Assembly (NCBI RefSeq): GCF_964355755.1
Contig: NC_092678.1
Location: forward strand, 15,534,922 to 15,598,921
From: Antedon mediterranea
Lineage: Eukaryota > Echinodermata > Crinoidea > Comatulida > Antedonidae
Direction: 5' to 3'
DNA: 64,000 bases
Shown here: positions 11,380 to 22,695 of the stretch, piece by piece
Layout: each line of letters opens with the position of its first letter
Numbering within the stretch: the first letter of the stretch is position 1
The notes under the pieces: model-generated
The model's input: the letters and a program-made list of their open reading frames with translations, nothing else
Database searches by the model: none
What the model was told of the DNA's origin: nothing
Program-made: the position numbers and the translations under genes

Positions 11380-11700
11380 ACCACATCTGCTGAATGAATA
11401 TGAGTTAGTGTTTACCAACCGACCAACCTACCAAAAATTGCTAAAAAATGTTTAAAAATGTTGAAAAAGTTTTAAAAACATTTATAATTATTTGCCTCCA
11501 ATTATTAATATCCAGTGTCAAAATAACGAAAAAATCATGAATATGAGTTAGTGTTTATCGACCGACCGACCAACCGAAGTTGCTGAAAATATTTAAAAAA
11601 ATGTTTAAAACATTTATATTTGCCTCCAATTATTAATATCCAGTGTCAAAATAACGAAAAAATATGAATATGAGTGTTTATCGACCGACATAGTGAGCGA
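11380..11700. repeat. Tandem array of ~130-bp units containing (CGAC)n, short version
   Basis: Two to three units carry ATGAATATGAGTTAGTGTTTA, a CCGACCGACC run, AACATTTATA and CCAGTGTCAAAATAACGAA. The paralogous array at 62060-62880 has about seven units. Confidence 0.75.
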
Positions 11701-11711
11701 TGGAGAGTCAC

Positions 11712-12365
11712 GTATAGGCCTACCCTTTTCTGTTGCCCAATAAAAAATACCGTATTTTTTTTACCTGCGACATGAGGTCAAGATCGTGTTTTTATTTTCT
11801 GTCGCTGTCAGCTGTTTTACACACGTGTATAGATATATTCGGCGAAAATGTGGAGCGAAGACGTCACAGTAGTTACTATATAAATCTGTGTGGGGAAGAA
11901 GAGGGTGGGGAAGCTAAAATGTCCAACCAACTAAAAGGTAATAAAAGGGACAACCAAATTTATAAAGACATTTATAAAAAATAAAGCAGGAGTACGGAAT
12001 AGACTTGTCTCCAAAGTAAGTAAACTCAAAGCTGAAGAGCCTGCAAAAGCAGTACAACATTGCAAAAGACAATAACTCGGGCAGGGAACGAATTACATTG
12101 TCCCCATTACGACGTTTTCTGTGCTCTCACAACATCTCTATCACTAGGGCAAGGCTGTTGAAAGTGAGACGTAAAACTTCCTTTATTGCGATTTTTAATT
12201 ATCGACCAAATAAAATGAATGGCAATTTGTGTAAAAAGGATGAAATTTAACACAACCACCCAAGAAGTATTGTTAGCAGAAACGGGGTACTAAAAAATAC
12301 CGTATTTTATATACCGTGTTTTTATACCGTATTTTGAGCAGTTGCAGCAGAATCAGGCCCTTAGG
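11712..12365 (+). mobile_element. Relic DNA element with a broken Myb/SANT-like ORF, copy 1
   Basis: The ends GGCCTACCCTTTTCTGTTGC and GCAGTTGCAGCAGAATCAGG, plus the repeated ACCGTATTTT motifs, match the better-preserved minus-strand copy at 48309-49067. At about 11920-12160 the plus strand encodes the start of the same Myb/SANT-like protein (LKGNKRDNQIYKDIY). A stop follows directly and the rest is in another frame. It is non-functional. A Myb-like protein and 3-bp duplication at the sister copy suggest the PIF/Harbinger type (inference). Confidence 0.6.
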
Positions 12366-12397
12366 TGTTGGATGATGCCGGGGGATGGCTGGGTGGG

Positions 12398-12750
12398 AAA
12401 GATTGAAAAGTTTGTAAAACTATCGAACGGCTAATTTAACAATGAAGTGTGCTAGTATGCATCTTAGTAAACAACTGAAAACACACTGAATTTCCATTGG
12501 TTGCCAATTAGAAATTAGCCTATCCTACATTGTTGTGGTTCCACTATTAGATATACCCGTTGGTCTATAGAAATACATTGTCAATTACTGTGGTTGGAAC
12601 TTTGATAAAGTGTCTCCCTTGACTACTAACATTCCGTTTTAATTACCTGTAAAAACAATATACCATTCATCCTAACACTTCTATTACTCTGAAATCTACC
12701 CACATTTATATACCACATCCTTAGTTAAAAGAAAGTACTTGTGCTGTGTA
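12398..12750. repeat. ~350-bp direct repeat, left copy (terminal repeat of the YR element?)
   Basis: It is nearly identical to 24140-24490 in the same orientation, starting at AGATTGAAAAGTTTGTA and ending at GTACTTGTGCTGTGTAT. R3 begins a few bases after its right end. Confidence 0.85.
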
Positions 12751-12756
12751 TCTATA

Positions 12757-13794
12757 TATAAATTTACGTAAGGGCAAAATTCGGTAAATCGCGCCTTACT
12801 TCTAGAATTTTTACTCGATGGTATGTAAAGTTGGTTCGTACTTTCGGTACTGATTTTAAACACCTGATGTAACCCTGTTTACTAATTAAATTAAGTTAGA
12901 TAATTAGTTATTGACGATTAAAACGAATTTAGGTTCAACGATTTGCCCCAAATAGGGGTGTTTTCCGATCGTGGTATACACTGTCTAATGGATGTCCATC
13001 TTGAAAAATACCCGCCACAAAAATGCGAGGAGGCTTCTTATTTTCCTATCTCCTCCTACGATAATTATTTTTAATAGCTGAAAACTGGTTGAACAGCTCG
13101 AGTACAGTATCATAATGTTGAAGACAGGCCGATTTTCTTAAAAAAATACTATTTTGATAGATTTAATATACGATTATACAAATGTATTGATTTGCGATGA
13201 ATGGAACATTCCAATCTCTGTTCGACAAGTTTCTCTCTGTTCCACAAGTGTCTATTCCCTCAGGCGTCGTAAAGGCAAGTACTGTATACTCATAACAGAA
13301 ATTCGATCCATTTTTTTTTCAATCTGTGCTGCCGAGGTTGGATATACAGTAATTTTTTTTTAAACGGATAATGAGTTAGCGTTTTCACTCGCCGTATATT
13401 ATGTAAAAATCTTTATTATTGCAGTTAAACCACCCACATCATCACCCTTCCCTCACTGGCATGAGTTGTAGTAGTAACTAATTAAGTTAAGTTAGATAAT
13501 TCAATATTTATTGACGATTAAATCGAATTTATGAATTGCCCCGAATAGAGGTGGTTTTCACAAATTGTTTTACATTATATAAACATATACACGTCGTAGT
13601 GATGTATCGTTACATGTACTGTACACTTTCAATCGACTAGGACGGTGATAGTTTCAACAAAGTATTACATCGCAATGTTTTACTGTGTTTAGTGGTATAT
13701 TATTTGTAATATTTCCTTACTAAATAGATAAAGAATATATTTTTAAATTGTTCCTCCTTGCACCCATCCTCTTCCCCATCCCTCAACCCTAATG
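12757..13794. repeat. Dispersed repeat R3, copy 1
   Basis: It begins TATATAAATTTACGTAAGGG and ends near CCATCCCTCAACCCTAA. Other copies are at 56976-57530 (same orientation, partial) and 59486-60526 (reversed). It contains an internal duplication: the stretch around TAAGTTAGATAATT...GCCCC(A/G)AATAG(A/G)GGT occurs at 12878 and again at 13485. No terminal inverted repeat or ORF is visible, and its class is unknown. Confidence 0.7.
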
Positions 13795-13974
13795 TTACAT
13801 ACAAAACACAACTTATTAAGTTTGTTTAAATTTGACTTAAACAATTTTAAACAGTTTCTCTTGCGGAAGGAATTCCCAGGGTGCTAATTTTAGTTGAGTA
13901 CATAAATCAAAGTGTCTATTTATTCGTTCCTGCGGTACGTACATTTGAAATCGCCAGTTTTTTAACGCTGAAAT

Positions 13975-14144
13975 TATCCAATGGAAGATAAGCGCTCCCC
14001 TAGTTGAACATGTGTATTTGGATGAAGATTCATTTTTTTTTTTTTTTTACATGAAGCAACAGCAGGGAGGCCAGGATAATTGGATGAAGATCCAATGGGA
14101 GGAAAAGCACTACCCTAGCCGAACATATGTATTAGGATGAAGAT

Positions 14145-14180
<36 letters not shown>

Positions 14181-14460
14181 CATGAAGCAGTGGCAGGGAG
14201 GTCTTTGAGAATTGGAGGAAGATCCAATGGGAAGATAAGCGCTCCCCTAGTTGAACATGTGTATTTGGATGAAGATCCATTTATTTTTTTTATTGTTTTT
14301 CACATGAAGCAACAGCAGGGAGGCCAGGATAATTGGATGAAGATCCAATGGGAAAAGCCCTCCCCTAGCCGAACATGTATAATATTTGGATGAAGATCCT
14401 TTTTTTTTTTACATGAAGCAGCAGCGGGGAGGCCTGAATGAAGCAGTGGAAATGAGCAAG
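13975..14460. repeat. Four tandem units of ~116-132 bp with poly-T
   Basis: Units start near 13977, 14093, 14225 and 14344. Each has CCAATGGGA, CTCCCCTAG(T/C), GAACATGT, TTGGATGAAGATCC, a poly-T run of 10-28 and ACATGAAGCA. They lie directly downstream (minus strand) of the tyrosine recombinase, so they probably belong to the 3' region of the YR element. The ORFs across them are repeat artefacts. Confidence 0.8.
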
Positions 14461-14498
14461 TGGTGTGAGAGAGGGGAGGAGGAAGGAACGGGACGTTC

Positions 14499-15489
14499 TC
14501 ACATGTCATTTTGTGCTTGTTTAACTACTTCTAGATTTGTTCTGATGTACCTAATATAGCAGTTGGATGTCCAACGACACATTGTTTTAATAATATGATC
14601 CTCCACTCCTGCAGCCGCAGCTGATGTTGCCGCCCCTATTCTAAACGAATGTCCGTGAAAATGTTGATAATGACCACATATTTGTAGTATATCATGAAGC
14701 CAGGATAAGAAAGTTACTCGTGATAAGGGCTCCGTACTAGATTCGTTCTTTAGAAAAAGTGGCGCTAGTGGAGATGCCCCTTGTCTTAACCTAATAGCGA
14801 TGTAGTTAGACATCGTTCGAACGGGACTTAAATTATCGTTTTCAAAAATAGGTATTTCTACCCCTGTTCTAAATGGGTCGGTTTTAGATGCCTTTAAACG
14901 AAGTAAAAAACATTGTGATTCGGGCTTTAATGTAACATCATTAATTTGTAGGTATGCACCTGACCCTCTTATACTTGTAAATTCGCCGCATCTTAAAAAC
15001 CCATAGAAACCTAATTTATAAAAATACATTGTAACATAATATCTATGAAAGGTGTAATTATTGTCCTACCAACAGAAAGTATGGCGCACATTTCGCTCAG
15101 GATTGCTGACGTTATCGGGGCGCGTTTTGCCTTACAGGTGTTTTGCGACTTCTTAATCCCTCGTAACACATAGTGGAGTCTGTTTGCCCCCACTGTAACA
15201 TCTCGTAAACCTGCTTTAATATAGTGGAAACGTATTCCCGCCAGATACAAGTTGATTGTTTCAAATTTCAGATCTAGCGCTTTTTGGGCAATGGGTAACA
15301 AAGTATATAAGTTGGTCCTCGTCAATTAGCGGAAGTGTTGCTTTCTTTACTGGTACGCCTGACATGGTCAAGAATGTTAGGAAACACCGCAATGCAGATT
15401 TATATACTCTCTTCGTAGAATCAGAAATAGAGTTGTCCCATAACTGTTCAACTTGTAGTTTCAATTCATTAGAAGCTCTGAATGGTGTA
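14499..15489 (-). pseudogene. Tyrosine recombinase of a DIRS/Ngaro-type element, two frameshifts
   Basis: In the live element this enzyme would insert the circular cDNA by strand exchange instead of a DDE integrase. Three minus-strand pieces lie in order: 15464-15261 (SAM-like core-binding region, STKRVYKSALRCFLTFL), 15325-15011 (INLYLAGIRFHYIKAG, VLRGIKKSQ) and 15029-14499 (catalytic domain). The catalytic signature is visible: first Arg in YGFLRCGEF, the HSFRIGAA box giving His and the second Arg, and a Tyr in the CYIRYIR block. Frames change between pieces, so at least two indels have occurred. Its amino end is cut from RNase H by the palindromic element at 15492-18215. Confidence 0.85.
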
Positions 15490-16249
15490 TAGTCCAGTAA
15501 AATATCACCTTCACCATTGCATAACGTTAGTAGTCAACGAGATTCTCACCGTAGGTTCTAAACATTATGTAAAGATCATTTATATATGTTGCGTCGCGTA
15601 AAAGTTGGGATTTGTGGAGAAAATGAAGTTTTTATACGCAGTTTTTGCTTCCTTTCGTCGTGGTTTGTTTTCATCGAAAAATGACGTCATGGGGCATAAG
15701 TGAATGACACGCCATTGTCGACATTTGCGTTCGTATTAAAAAGTGAATTTTAAATGTACGAATATGGTATTAATTATCTGTATTACATTGTATTATTATG
15801 TATCGCATATATAACAAGTCATTTTGATAAAAAATAAGTCAAATAAATATGAAAAACAAAAGAAAATTGTGATTTTTGCATGTCATCTGAAGTGACCTTC
15901 CATACAATGTGATAGCGCCCTCTATAAGTATTGATACACTCGCACTTCAAACTGCAAGCTTTTTGTTGTTATAAATTCATTCATTCAGAAATACAATTTA
16001 AGGAAGGAATCGAATCAAGGGCATTATTACTTGGTTTACTATATATTTATGATGTTTTCCCCAAAAATAATTACTACATTTTGCGAATTGTAGATGTACC
16101 GGCGGTATGAAATTAAAAAAAGCTGTTTATGCGGTCTGTAGCCTAACGATATAATAATAATTATATGTATAAAATAATTGTTACTTTTTTCTGATAGATC
16201 AGTATGAATAATAATGTTTACTTAACGCTGCTTTAAGCACCATATTTAA

Positions 16250-16650
16250 AAAAAAGAAACAAATTGATTTAAGCTTACTTTTTGTCACGTTTTCTGTAAT
16301 TAATCGTCTTCTTCGCTCTCACTATCTGATTCGTCACTGTTCTCATCATCCGATTCTGTTTGAAGAGGCCCCAGCAAATCGTTATCGCCAACGCACCATC
16401 CGTTATTGTCTTGGGGTTTCGGCAACTCTTAAATCGGCGTTAGTGCGAGCTTCCAGATCATGACCAAGATAGTTCGATCGTGCGTCGTATATGTTGATGC
16501 AAGCATCTACGCGACGGTGGAAAGTTAGCTAAATCAATGTTTTTTAACACTGATTATCCGTCTTTTTCCTTGCATTTCCTGCGAAGAAAGTAAAATCTAA
16601 GTTCATCGGTACTCCTTGCTTTCGATCGGGATCCATATAAGACAGCGATG
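16250..16650 (-). pseudogene. Mirrored 3' part of the HAFTGCD-type gene, left arm
   Basis: This is the reverse complement of 16975-17457, so it carries the downstream part of the gene described next, facing the other way and without its upstream half. It includes a run of Asp/Glu/Ser codons near the gene's end (16310-16350). It has stops and small indels relative to the right arm. Confidence 0.65.
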
Positions 16651-16664
16651 TTTTTTTTTTTATA

Positions 16665-17457
16665 TTGTTACATTTTGTTTCGTCCATTATTGCAAAAGTC
16701 CTATTCGATACAGGCAGTGGCAGGAATCGACGAATAACCAATCTCACCAGTTTAGCCACCACTGAAATCACCCCAAGTCGATGTAATGCCATTCTAGGGC
16801 TGCATGCGTTCACAAAGTGCAGCACGACCAGCGCTTTCAAGGGAAAAGGAAAATTAAAGGCCATTAAACTTGTCGAAAAATATCCAAATTTGAAGAGGTT
16901 TTCAAGAAAGTAGGAGAAAGTTGGAAAGGAGAAGAAGAGTTAATGTTGGAACTGGAATAGTTCACGTGCCTGTTATTATTATATGGATTCCGTTCGAAAG
17001 CAAGGCGTAGGCCTACCGATGAACTTAGATTTGACTTTTTTCGCAGGAAATGCAAGAAAAAAACCCCGGAATAATCAGTGTTAAAAAAACATTGATTTAA
17101 AAATTAGCTAACTTTCCACCGTCGCGTAGATGCTTGCATCAACATATACAACGCACGATGATCGAACTATCAAGTCAGGATCTGTGGAGGCTCGCACTAA
17201 CACCGACTTTACGAGTTGCCGAAACCCCAAGACAATAACGGATGGTGCGTTGGCGATAACGATTTGCTGGGGCCTTTGTGGTGTGAAAGCGAGATTCTTC
17301 CAACAGAATTGAACGGGCGATTGCTGAGAACGACTCCTTTAACTCGGATGATGAGAACAGTGACGAATCAGATAGTGAGAGCGAAGAAGATCGACAACTA
17401 ATTACCGAAAACGTGACAAAAAATAGGCTTAAATCAATTTGTTTCTTATCTTTTTAA
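16665..17457 (+). pseudogene. Remnant of an uncharacterised PIN/FEN-like protein (HAFTGCD family)
   Basis: From the central spacer into the right arm the plus strand encodes FDTGSGRNRRI, then NAILGLHAFTKCSTTSAFKG and KGKLKAIKL. In another frame follow GESWKGEEELMLELE, a basic stretch, PPSRRCLHQHIQR, LPKPQDNNGWCV and an acidic Ser/Asp/Glu tail (about 17340-17395). As I recall it, a widespread metazoan protein family has a GTG..RR element, then HAFTGCD..SAF.GKGK (resembling the helix-hairpin-helix after a FEN/XPG-type PIN domain), then a LPPC...L..H..R.NYQ segment. Here two conserved residues of the HAFTGCD box are changed (K, S), and frameshifts and stops occur. The amino half with the catalytic acidic residues is absent. 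Function in the element is unknown. Confidence 0.5.
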
Positions 17458-18206
17458 TAGGGTGCTTAAAGCAGCGCTAAGTAAACATATTCATACTGAT
17501 TTATCAGAAAAAAGTAACAATTATTTTATACATATAATTATTATTATATCGTTAGGCTACAGACCGCGTAAACAGCTTTTTTTAATTTCATACCGCCGGT
17601 ACATCTACAATTCGCAAAATGTACATACTAGTAATTATTTTTGGGGAAAACATCATAAATATATAATAAACCAAGTAATAATGCCCTTGATTCGATTCCT
17701 TCCTTAAATTGTATTTCTGAATGAATGAATGAATATAACAACAAAAAGCTTGCAGTTTGAAGTGCGAGTGTATCAATACTTATAGAGGGCGCTATCACAT
17801 TGTATGGAAGGTCACTTCAGATGACATGCAAAAATCACAATTTTCCTTTGTTTTTCATATTTATTTGACTTATTTTTTATCAAAATGACTTGTTATATAT
17901 GTGATACATAATAATACAATGTAATACAGATAATTAATACCATATTCGTACATTTAAAATTCACTTTTTAATACGAACGCAAATGTCGACAATGGCGTGT
18001 CATTCACTTATGCCCCATGACGTCATTTTTCGATGAAAACAAACCACGACGAAAGGAAGCAAAAACTGCGTATAAAAACTTCATTTTCTCTACAAATCCC
18101 AACTTTTACGCGACGCAACATCAATAAATGATCTTTACATAATGTTTAGAACCTACGGTGAGAATCTCGTTGACTACTAACGTTATGCAATGGTGAAGGT
18201 GATATT

Positions 18207-19709
18207 TTACTGGACTAGTACGCATGGTGTCGGAAGAGCATTGGCTGTTGGTACAAGCCGTCGAAATTTCTGCATCTGGTGGCGAGAAAGAGCATCAGCT
18301 ATAACGTTATGTTTCCCTGCAATATGAGTAGCGCATATATGATAATTATGGATAGCAGAATGATATGTTAGTTTCCTCATCAATTTCATAATATCAGGTA
18401 TTCTGGACCTACCTTTGGAGACCATTTCAACCGTGGCCATATTATCGCAAAAGAACATTATTCGTTTCCTAGACCAATTATTACCCCATAATACACATGC
18501 CATGACGATGGGATAAAGTTCAAAGAACGCCATGGACGTCTTGTCCGTAAGGTATATTTGTGGGAAATTTTCCTGAAACCATTCGTTCCGATATATACCA
18601 CCAAACGATGTGCGTGTTGCATCGGTGTACAGCGAAATGTCATTAGCAATTGTTATGTTATCATTTAAAAAGAAAGATACACCATTCCAGTGTTTTAAAA
18701 ACAGGGACCACATCGCTAAATCGGCCCTACAATCTTTGTTGATACGGATATGATGGAGTAGTTTCTTAACTGTAGTTTACAGGCTGATTAAGTGCGATAC
18801 AAATGAACGGCCAGGGTGTATGACCCTACAAGCAAAATTCAGATGCCCCAAGAGACTCAGTAATTCTCTTTTTGTACAGGAGGCACGCTTACTGAATTTC
18901 GTTGTAATATTTTGAATTCTAGCTATTTTTTCTGTTGGTAGTCTCGCTTCCATGTAAATCGAGTCGAGGTATATACCAAGGTATTCTAACGACGTAGAAG
19001 GTCCTTCTGTTTTCTTTTCTGATAGCGGAATACCAAGGGTTTTAAACATATCCAGAAAACGTATTTTGGTTGACTGTGCGTTTGCCGTCGGAGATTCAAT
19101 TACAAGAAAATCGTCCAGAAGATGAAGAATATTATGAATGTTATAAGCGTTGGAAGCTATCCAACAAACTGCTTGGGATAGTGTGTCAAATATTTTTGGA
19201 CTTGAACGACAGCCAAAAACAAGTTGTTTAAAAAAGTAATATTGTTCGTTCCATTTAATTCCATGGTAGCATCTGAGTCCGGGGTGGATGGGTATTATTT
19301 TGAATGCGTCGGTTATATCTGTTTTTATCAATAATGCTCCACGACCTTGATTTTTAATAATTCTAATAGCGTCGTCTATTTTGACGTATTGTAGTGAATA
19401 CTGCTCTTTATCTATAAGTTCGTTCAAGCTCGGGTTGTTAATATCATCGTGCGGAGCGGACAAGTCAACGATTAGTCTCTTTTTGTTTGAATATTTACCT
19501 TCTGCGATGCCAATAGAGTTTATGCGATATTGATTGTATGAAATAACGTTGTATGGGCCTAATAAATATCCCTTGGTAACTTCTGTTTTTATCAATTCGG
19601 CAACCGTATCGAGTTGCCTTGTAGCCGATTTTAAGTTCTTACATTCAATCGATTGCTCTGGAAATGATTTGATACCTGTAGAAAAACCATGTACCAACCC
19701 GTCTAACAA
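18207..19709 (-). pseudogene. RT-RNase H of the DIRS/Ngaro-type element, one in-frame stop
   Basis: The minus strand has one continuous frame from 19709 to 18207, broken only by a stop at 18777-18779. The amino part starts at LDGLVHGFSTG. RT motifs are KKRLIVDLSAPH, LIKTDITDAFKIIPIH, FGCRSSPKIFD and HLLDDFLVIE. LLDD replaces the usual YxDD, as in DIRS-type enzymes. RNase H follows with SLYTDATRTSFGG, FFELYPIVMA, MFFCDNMATVEMV and HIAGKHNVIADALSR, giving the Asp, Glu, Asp and His/Asp positions. The frame ends at the palindromic insertion (18215). The preceding part of pol (MALCPYTYLKNYL, near 22630-22690) is separated from it by the LINE. Confidence 0.88.
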
Positions 19710-19711
19710 AT

Positions 19712-22628
19712 AATAATAATAATAAATGAAAACTTATATAGCGCCGGTATCCTCCACCCATGTGGCGCTCATGGCGCTTTGTGCATTAACAACGTGCGAG
19801 AACATCAGCGAATAGCGACGTCTTTAGGTTGGTCTTGAAACTGTTTAGACTAGTTGAGCATTTAACTGTTGCTGGTAAGCTGTTCCATACACTTGCGGCC
19901 GCAATGTAAAAAGATCTCTGACCCCACTGATTTTTTGCTCTACGCTCTTGAAGAAGGTTTTGTGACAATGATCGTAGGCCTCTGCGGGATGATTCGTAAC
20001 GATCCACAAGGTCAGATAAATAAGCAGGAGCACTGTCATTTAGGATCTTGAATACAAACAACGCAAGTTTGTACTTAATACGTTGTTGAACAGGCAACCA
20101 ATGCAAATCCATCAGAACAGGAGTTATGTGAGCGTTTGATTTTGCATAAGTTACAATTCTAGCTGCCATATTTTGCAAGCGCTGCAAACGTTGTATTTGA
20201 GATTTTGGTATGCCAAACAACAAGGCATTACCAATGTCAATTTTAGAAGTGACAAATGAGTGTACAATCAATTCAGCTGTTTTCTTGTTAAGATTACCGC
20301 GAATACGACCAAGGTTCCTAATCGATATGCATGCTGCTTTGGATACAGTTGTTATTTGTGCTTCCATAGTGAGATTACTATCCAGCATGATTCCCAGATT
20401 CCGGACCACCGATGAGGGAGCGATGTTAGAGTTTCCGATTCTGATATGTGTGATGTTGATTTTGGAGATGTTACATTTAGACCCGACGATAATAAACTCT
20501 GTCTTTCCATCATTCAACTTTAGGTAATTTGTTACTAGGTAATTGCGAACATCTTATATACAGGCTTCCATCTTACTGATTGCTGCAGCAACATCCCTTT
20601 GCACTGGATTTACTGACACATAAATCTGTGTATCATCTGCATAGAAATGGAAATGTAGACTGTGTTTGCGAATAATGTCACCAAGGGGAAGCGTATAAAT
20701 GGAAAACTGGCCAGGCCCAATTACTGACCCCTGTGGTACACCATATTCCAGGCAAGCTTCATCTGAGAATGCATCATTGATACAGACTAGCTGACGTATT
20801 CCTGTAAGATATGACTGGAACCAGTTAAGAGCAACACCATTTATGCCAATGCGATTTCTCAGACGGGTTATCAGTCTTTGGTGATCAACTGTATCAAACG
20901 CTGCTGACAAATCCAACAACACCAACAGCGTTATTTTCCCATCATTCATTCCTTGTAACAAATCATTCTGTACCTTTAAAAGGGAACTCTCCGTGCTATG
21001 ACATGCACGATATGCCGACTGGTAATTCTCATTTAAATTATGCTTTTGAAGATATGGAGTAATGCGTGATGTCACTACACGCTCCAGAGTCTTTCCAAGA
21101 AAAGAAAGATTCGACACCGGGCGGTAATTTTTCAGCGTGTTATGATCCAAGTTTTGCTTTTTTATTAAAGGACGAACGTGAGCAATTTTCAGTTCATCTG
21201 GCACTATGCCGGTATTAAGAGAATGGTTAATGATTTCCGTTATTATTGGAACGACTGCGTCTATACACTTCTTCAGTATAGAAGTAGGAACTGGATCTAA
21301 CCTGCATGATTTTGTTGGTGATTTCATCAGAATGTTGCGGATCTCATCTTGAGATGCTGGTGTAAATGTTGTGAGATGCTGATGAACAGCTGTCACAGGC
21401 TCATTAAATGACATGTCATCAATCTTGAAGTCGTCTCTGATGATCTTGATCTTGTCTGTGAAAAACTGACAGAACCTGTTCGCAAGATCTAAGTCAGAAA
21501 GACTATCTGGGAGAGGTGATACCTGGCGATGATGAAGGAGTTGGTTAACAATTTTAAAAAGTCCTTTCTGATCTGCTGCATGTTCTTCACACAAGCCAAT
21601 GTAGTAGTTGGCCTTTGCCTTTCTTAACATGGAATTTACATTCCTCTTCTGTGCAATGTAAGCTTGACGATCTATTTCCAGATGAGAGATTCTCCATTTC
21701 TTTTCAAGCTTACGCTTTGTTCTTTTCTCAGCATAGATGTCACTGTTATACCAACTAGTGCTTGGTCGGACCTTTACTGTTCTCTTTTTCGGTGGTGCGT
21801 GTTTGTCAAGAAGTTCACTCAAAGTGGTGACATATAGTCGTACTTTACTTGATAAATCAAGATTTGAGAGCGAAGTTCCGAGATCAGACTGTGTGATATC
21901 TTTACTTAATGTCTCAAAATTTATAGCATTCCAATGACGAGTTTCGATGGATTTAGTGATTACGGGTGGCTTCTTGATAAGGAGATTACATGTGATTGCA
22001 TAGTGATCTGATATACCATCAATGACATTAAGGTTTGAGAAAACAGGAGGATCAGATGAACGAGTGATCAGCAAGTCTAATGTGTGACCATGTCGGTGTG
22101 TAGGTGTAGACACATGCTGTTGAAGACTGCTTGCTACAAGTAGATTCTGAAAATGAATTGCATCTGCATCATTTGGCATATCCACATGGATGTTAAAGTC
22201 TCCAACGAATAGTATGGGAGCCGGCTTCAATACATAGTGATCAACCAAAGTTGAGAATTCTTCAGTGAAAACATTGAGACTGCAACCCGTTGATTTGCTT
22301 TGAGGACGATATACTGCTACGAGGAAAACTGAGGATGCATTGCTGACTATTTCCACATTTAGCAGTTCAAATGATTTTGGTAATAATCCCGTGTCATAAC
22401 ATTTAACCGCTATGCTTTCCTTGTAAAGAAGTGCAACTCCACCACCTCTTTTAGTACCAGCACGGGGAGCATGTTTGAGAGAGTATCCGTTGGGTGTAAT
22501 ATTTCCTATAACTGATGTGTCTTCTGGTTTAAGCCACGTTTCCGAAAGGGCAACAACATCCAGATTATGTTCGATAACGAAATCCACAAATTCTGTTGTT
22601 TTGTTCCGAACGGATCTTGTATAAATAG
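19712..22628 (-). mobile_element. CR1/L2-like LINE with endonuclease and RT, nearly intact
   Basis: The insertion lies inside the pol gene of the YR element. The minus strand starts at the endonuclease (RSVRNKTTEFVDF) and ends in a 3' UTR with a (TTA)n run at about 19712-19727. A short candidate target duplication, ATTT(A/G), flanks it. The 5' end is truncated just before the endonuclease, so any ORF1 is missing. Confidence 0.85.
19786..22605 (-). pseudogene. LINE ORF2 (AP endonuclease + reverse transcriptase), one premature stop
   Basis: One frame of about 930 codons is interrupted only by TAA at 20554-20556. The endonuclease shows LDVVALSETWLKP, RGGGVALLY, FLVAVYRPQ, ILFVGDFNIHVD, HTLDLLITR and GISDHYAI, so the catalytic Glu, Asp, Asn and His are present. 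RT shows YRPVSNLSFLGKTLERVV, SAYRACHSTESSLLKVQND, LLDLSAAFDTVDHQRL, YGVPQGSVIGPGQFSIY and FHFYADDTQIYV, with the YADD catalytic pair. The carboxy end has IQRLQRLQNMAARIV, LMDLHWLPVQQRIKYKL and ASVWNSLP. The stop falls between EACI and DVRNYL, just after the ADD box, so it may be a single substitution. The CR1/L2/Rex1 group fits best. Confidence 0.92.
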
Positions 22629-22695
22629 TTCTTTAGATACGTGTATGGACACAGTGCCATATGCTTATGTAGCTGTTCAATATTTATAGGGGTGG

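Larger units (their letters stand above)
9449..11700. repeat. Duplicated segment, copy 1 (paralogue of 57960-62880)
   Basis: The sequence runs parallel to 57960-58681 and then, after the 2.78 kb insertion in copy 2, to 61461-62880. Shared landmarks are CCCGGAATATGCATAGTA, an (ACT)n run at 9777-9798, TGGACGAAACATTACTAATG, a small MITE and a GACC-rich tandem array. Each copy has an insertion the other lacks: the LINE at 10327 here, the TTAA element at 58682 there. Either copy therefore serves as an empty-site control for the other. The short minus ORF at 9847-10071 recurs at 58376-58573, but its conservation may only reflect the duplication. Confidence 0.8.
15492..18215. mobile_element. 2.7-kb near-palindromic DNA element, TSD TA
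   Basis: The ends are exact inverted copies (GTCCAGTAAAATATCACC at 15492 and its complement ending at 18215), each flanked by TA. The complementarity continues inward for about 1.15-1.25 kb per arm (15492-16650 against 16975-18215), with only scattered differences. Landmarks mirrored in both arms include GAGGGCGCTATCACATTG, GACGTCATTTTTCGATG and ACGCGACGGTGGAAAG or their complements. About 320 bp in the centre (16651-16974) are single-copy. The element sits between the RNase H and recombinase coding regions of the YR element. Its arms contain the 3' part of a gene, mirrored, so it is not a simple MITE. Confidence 0.85.
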
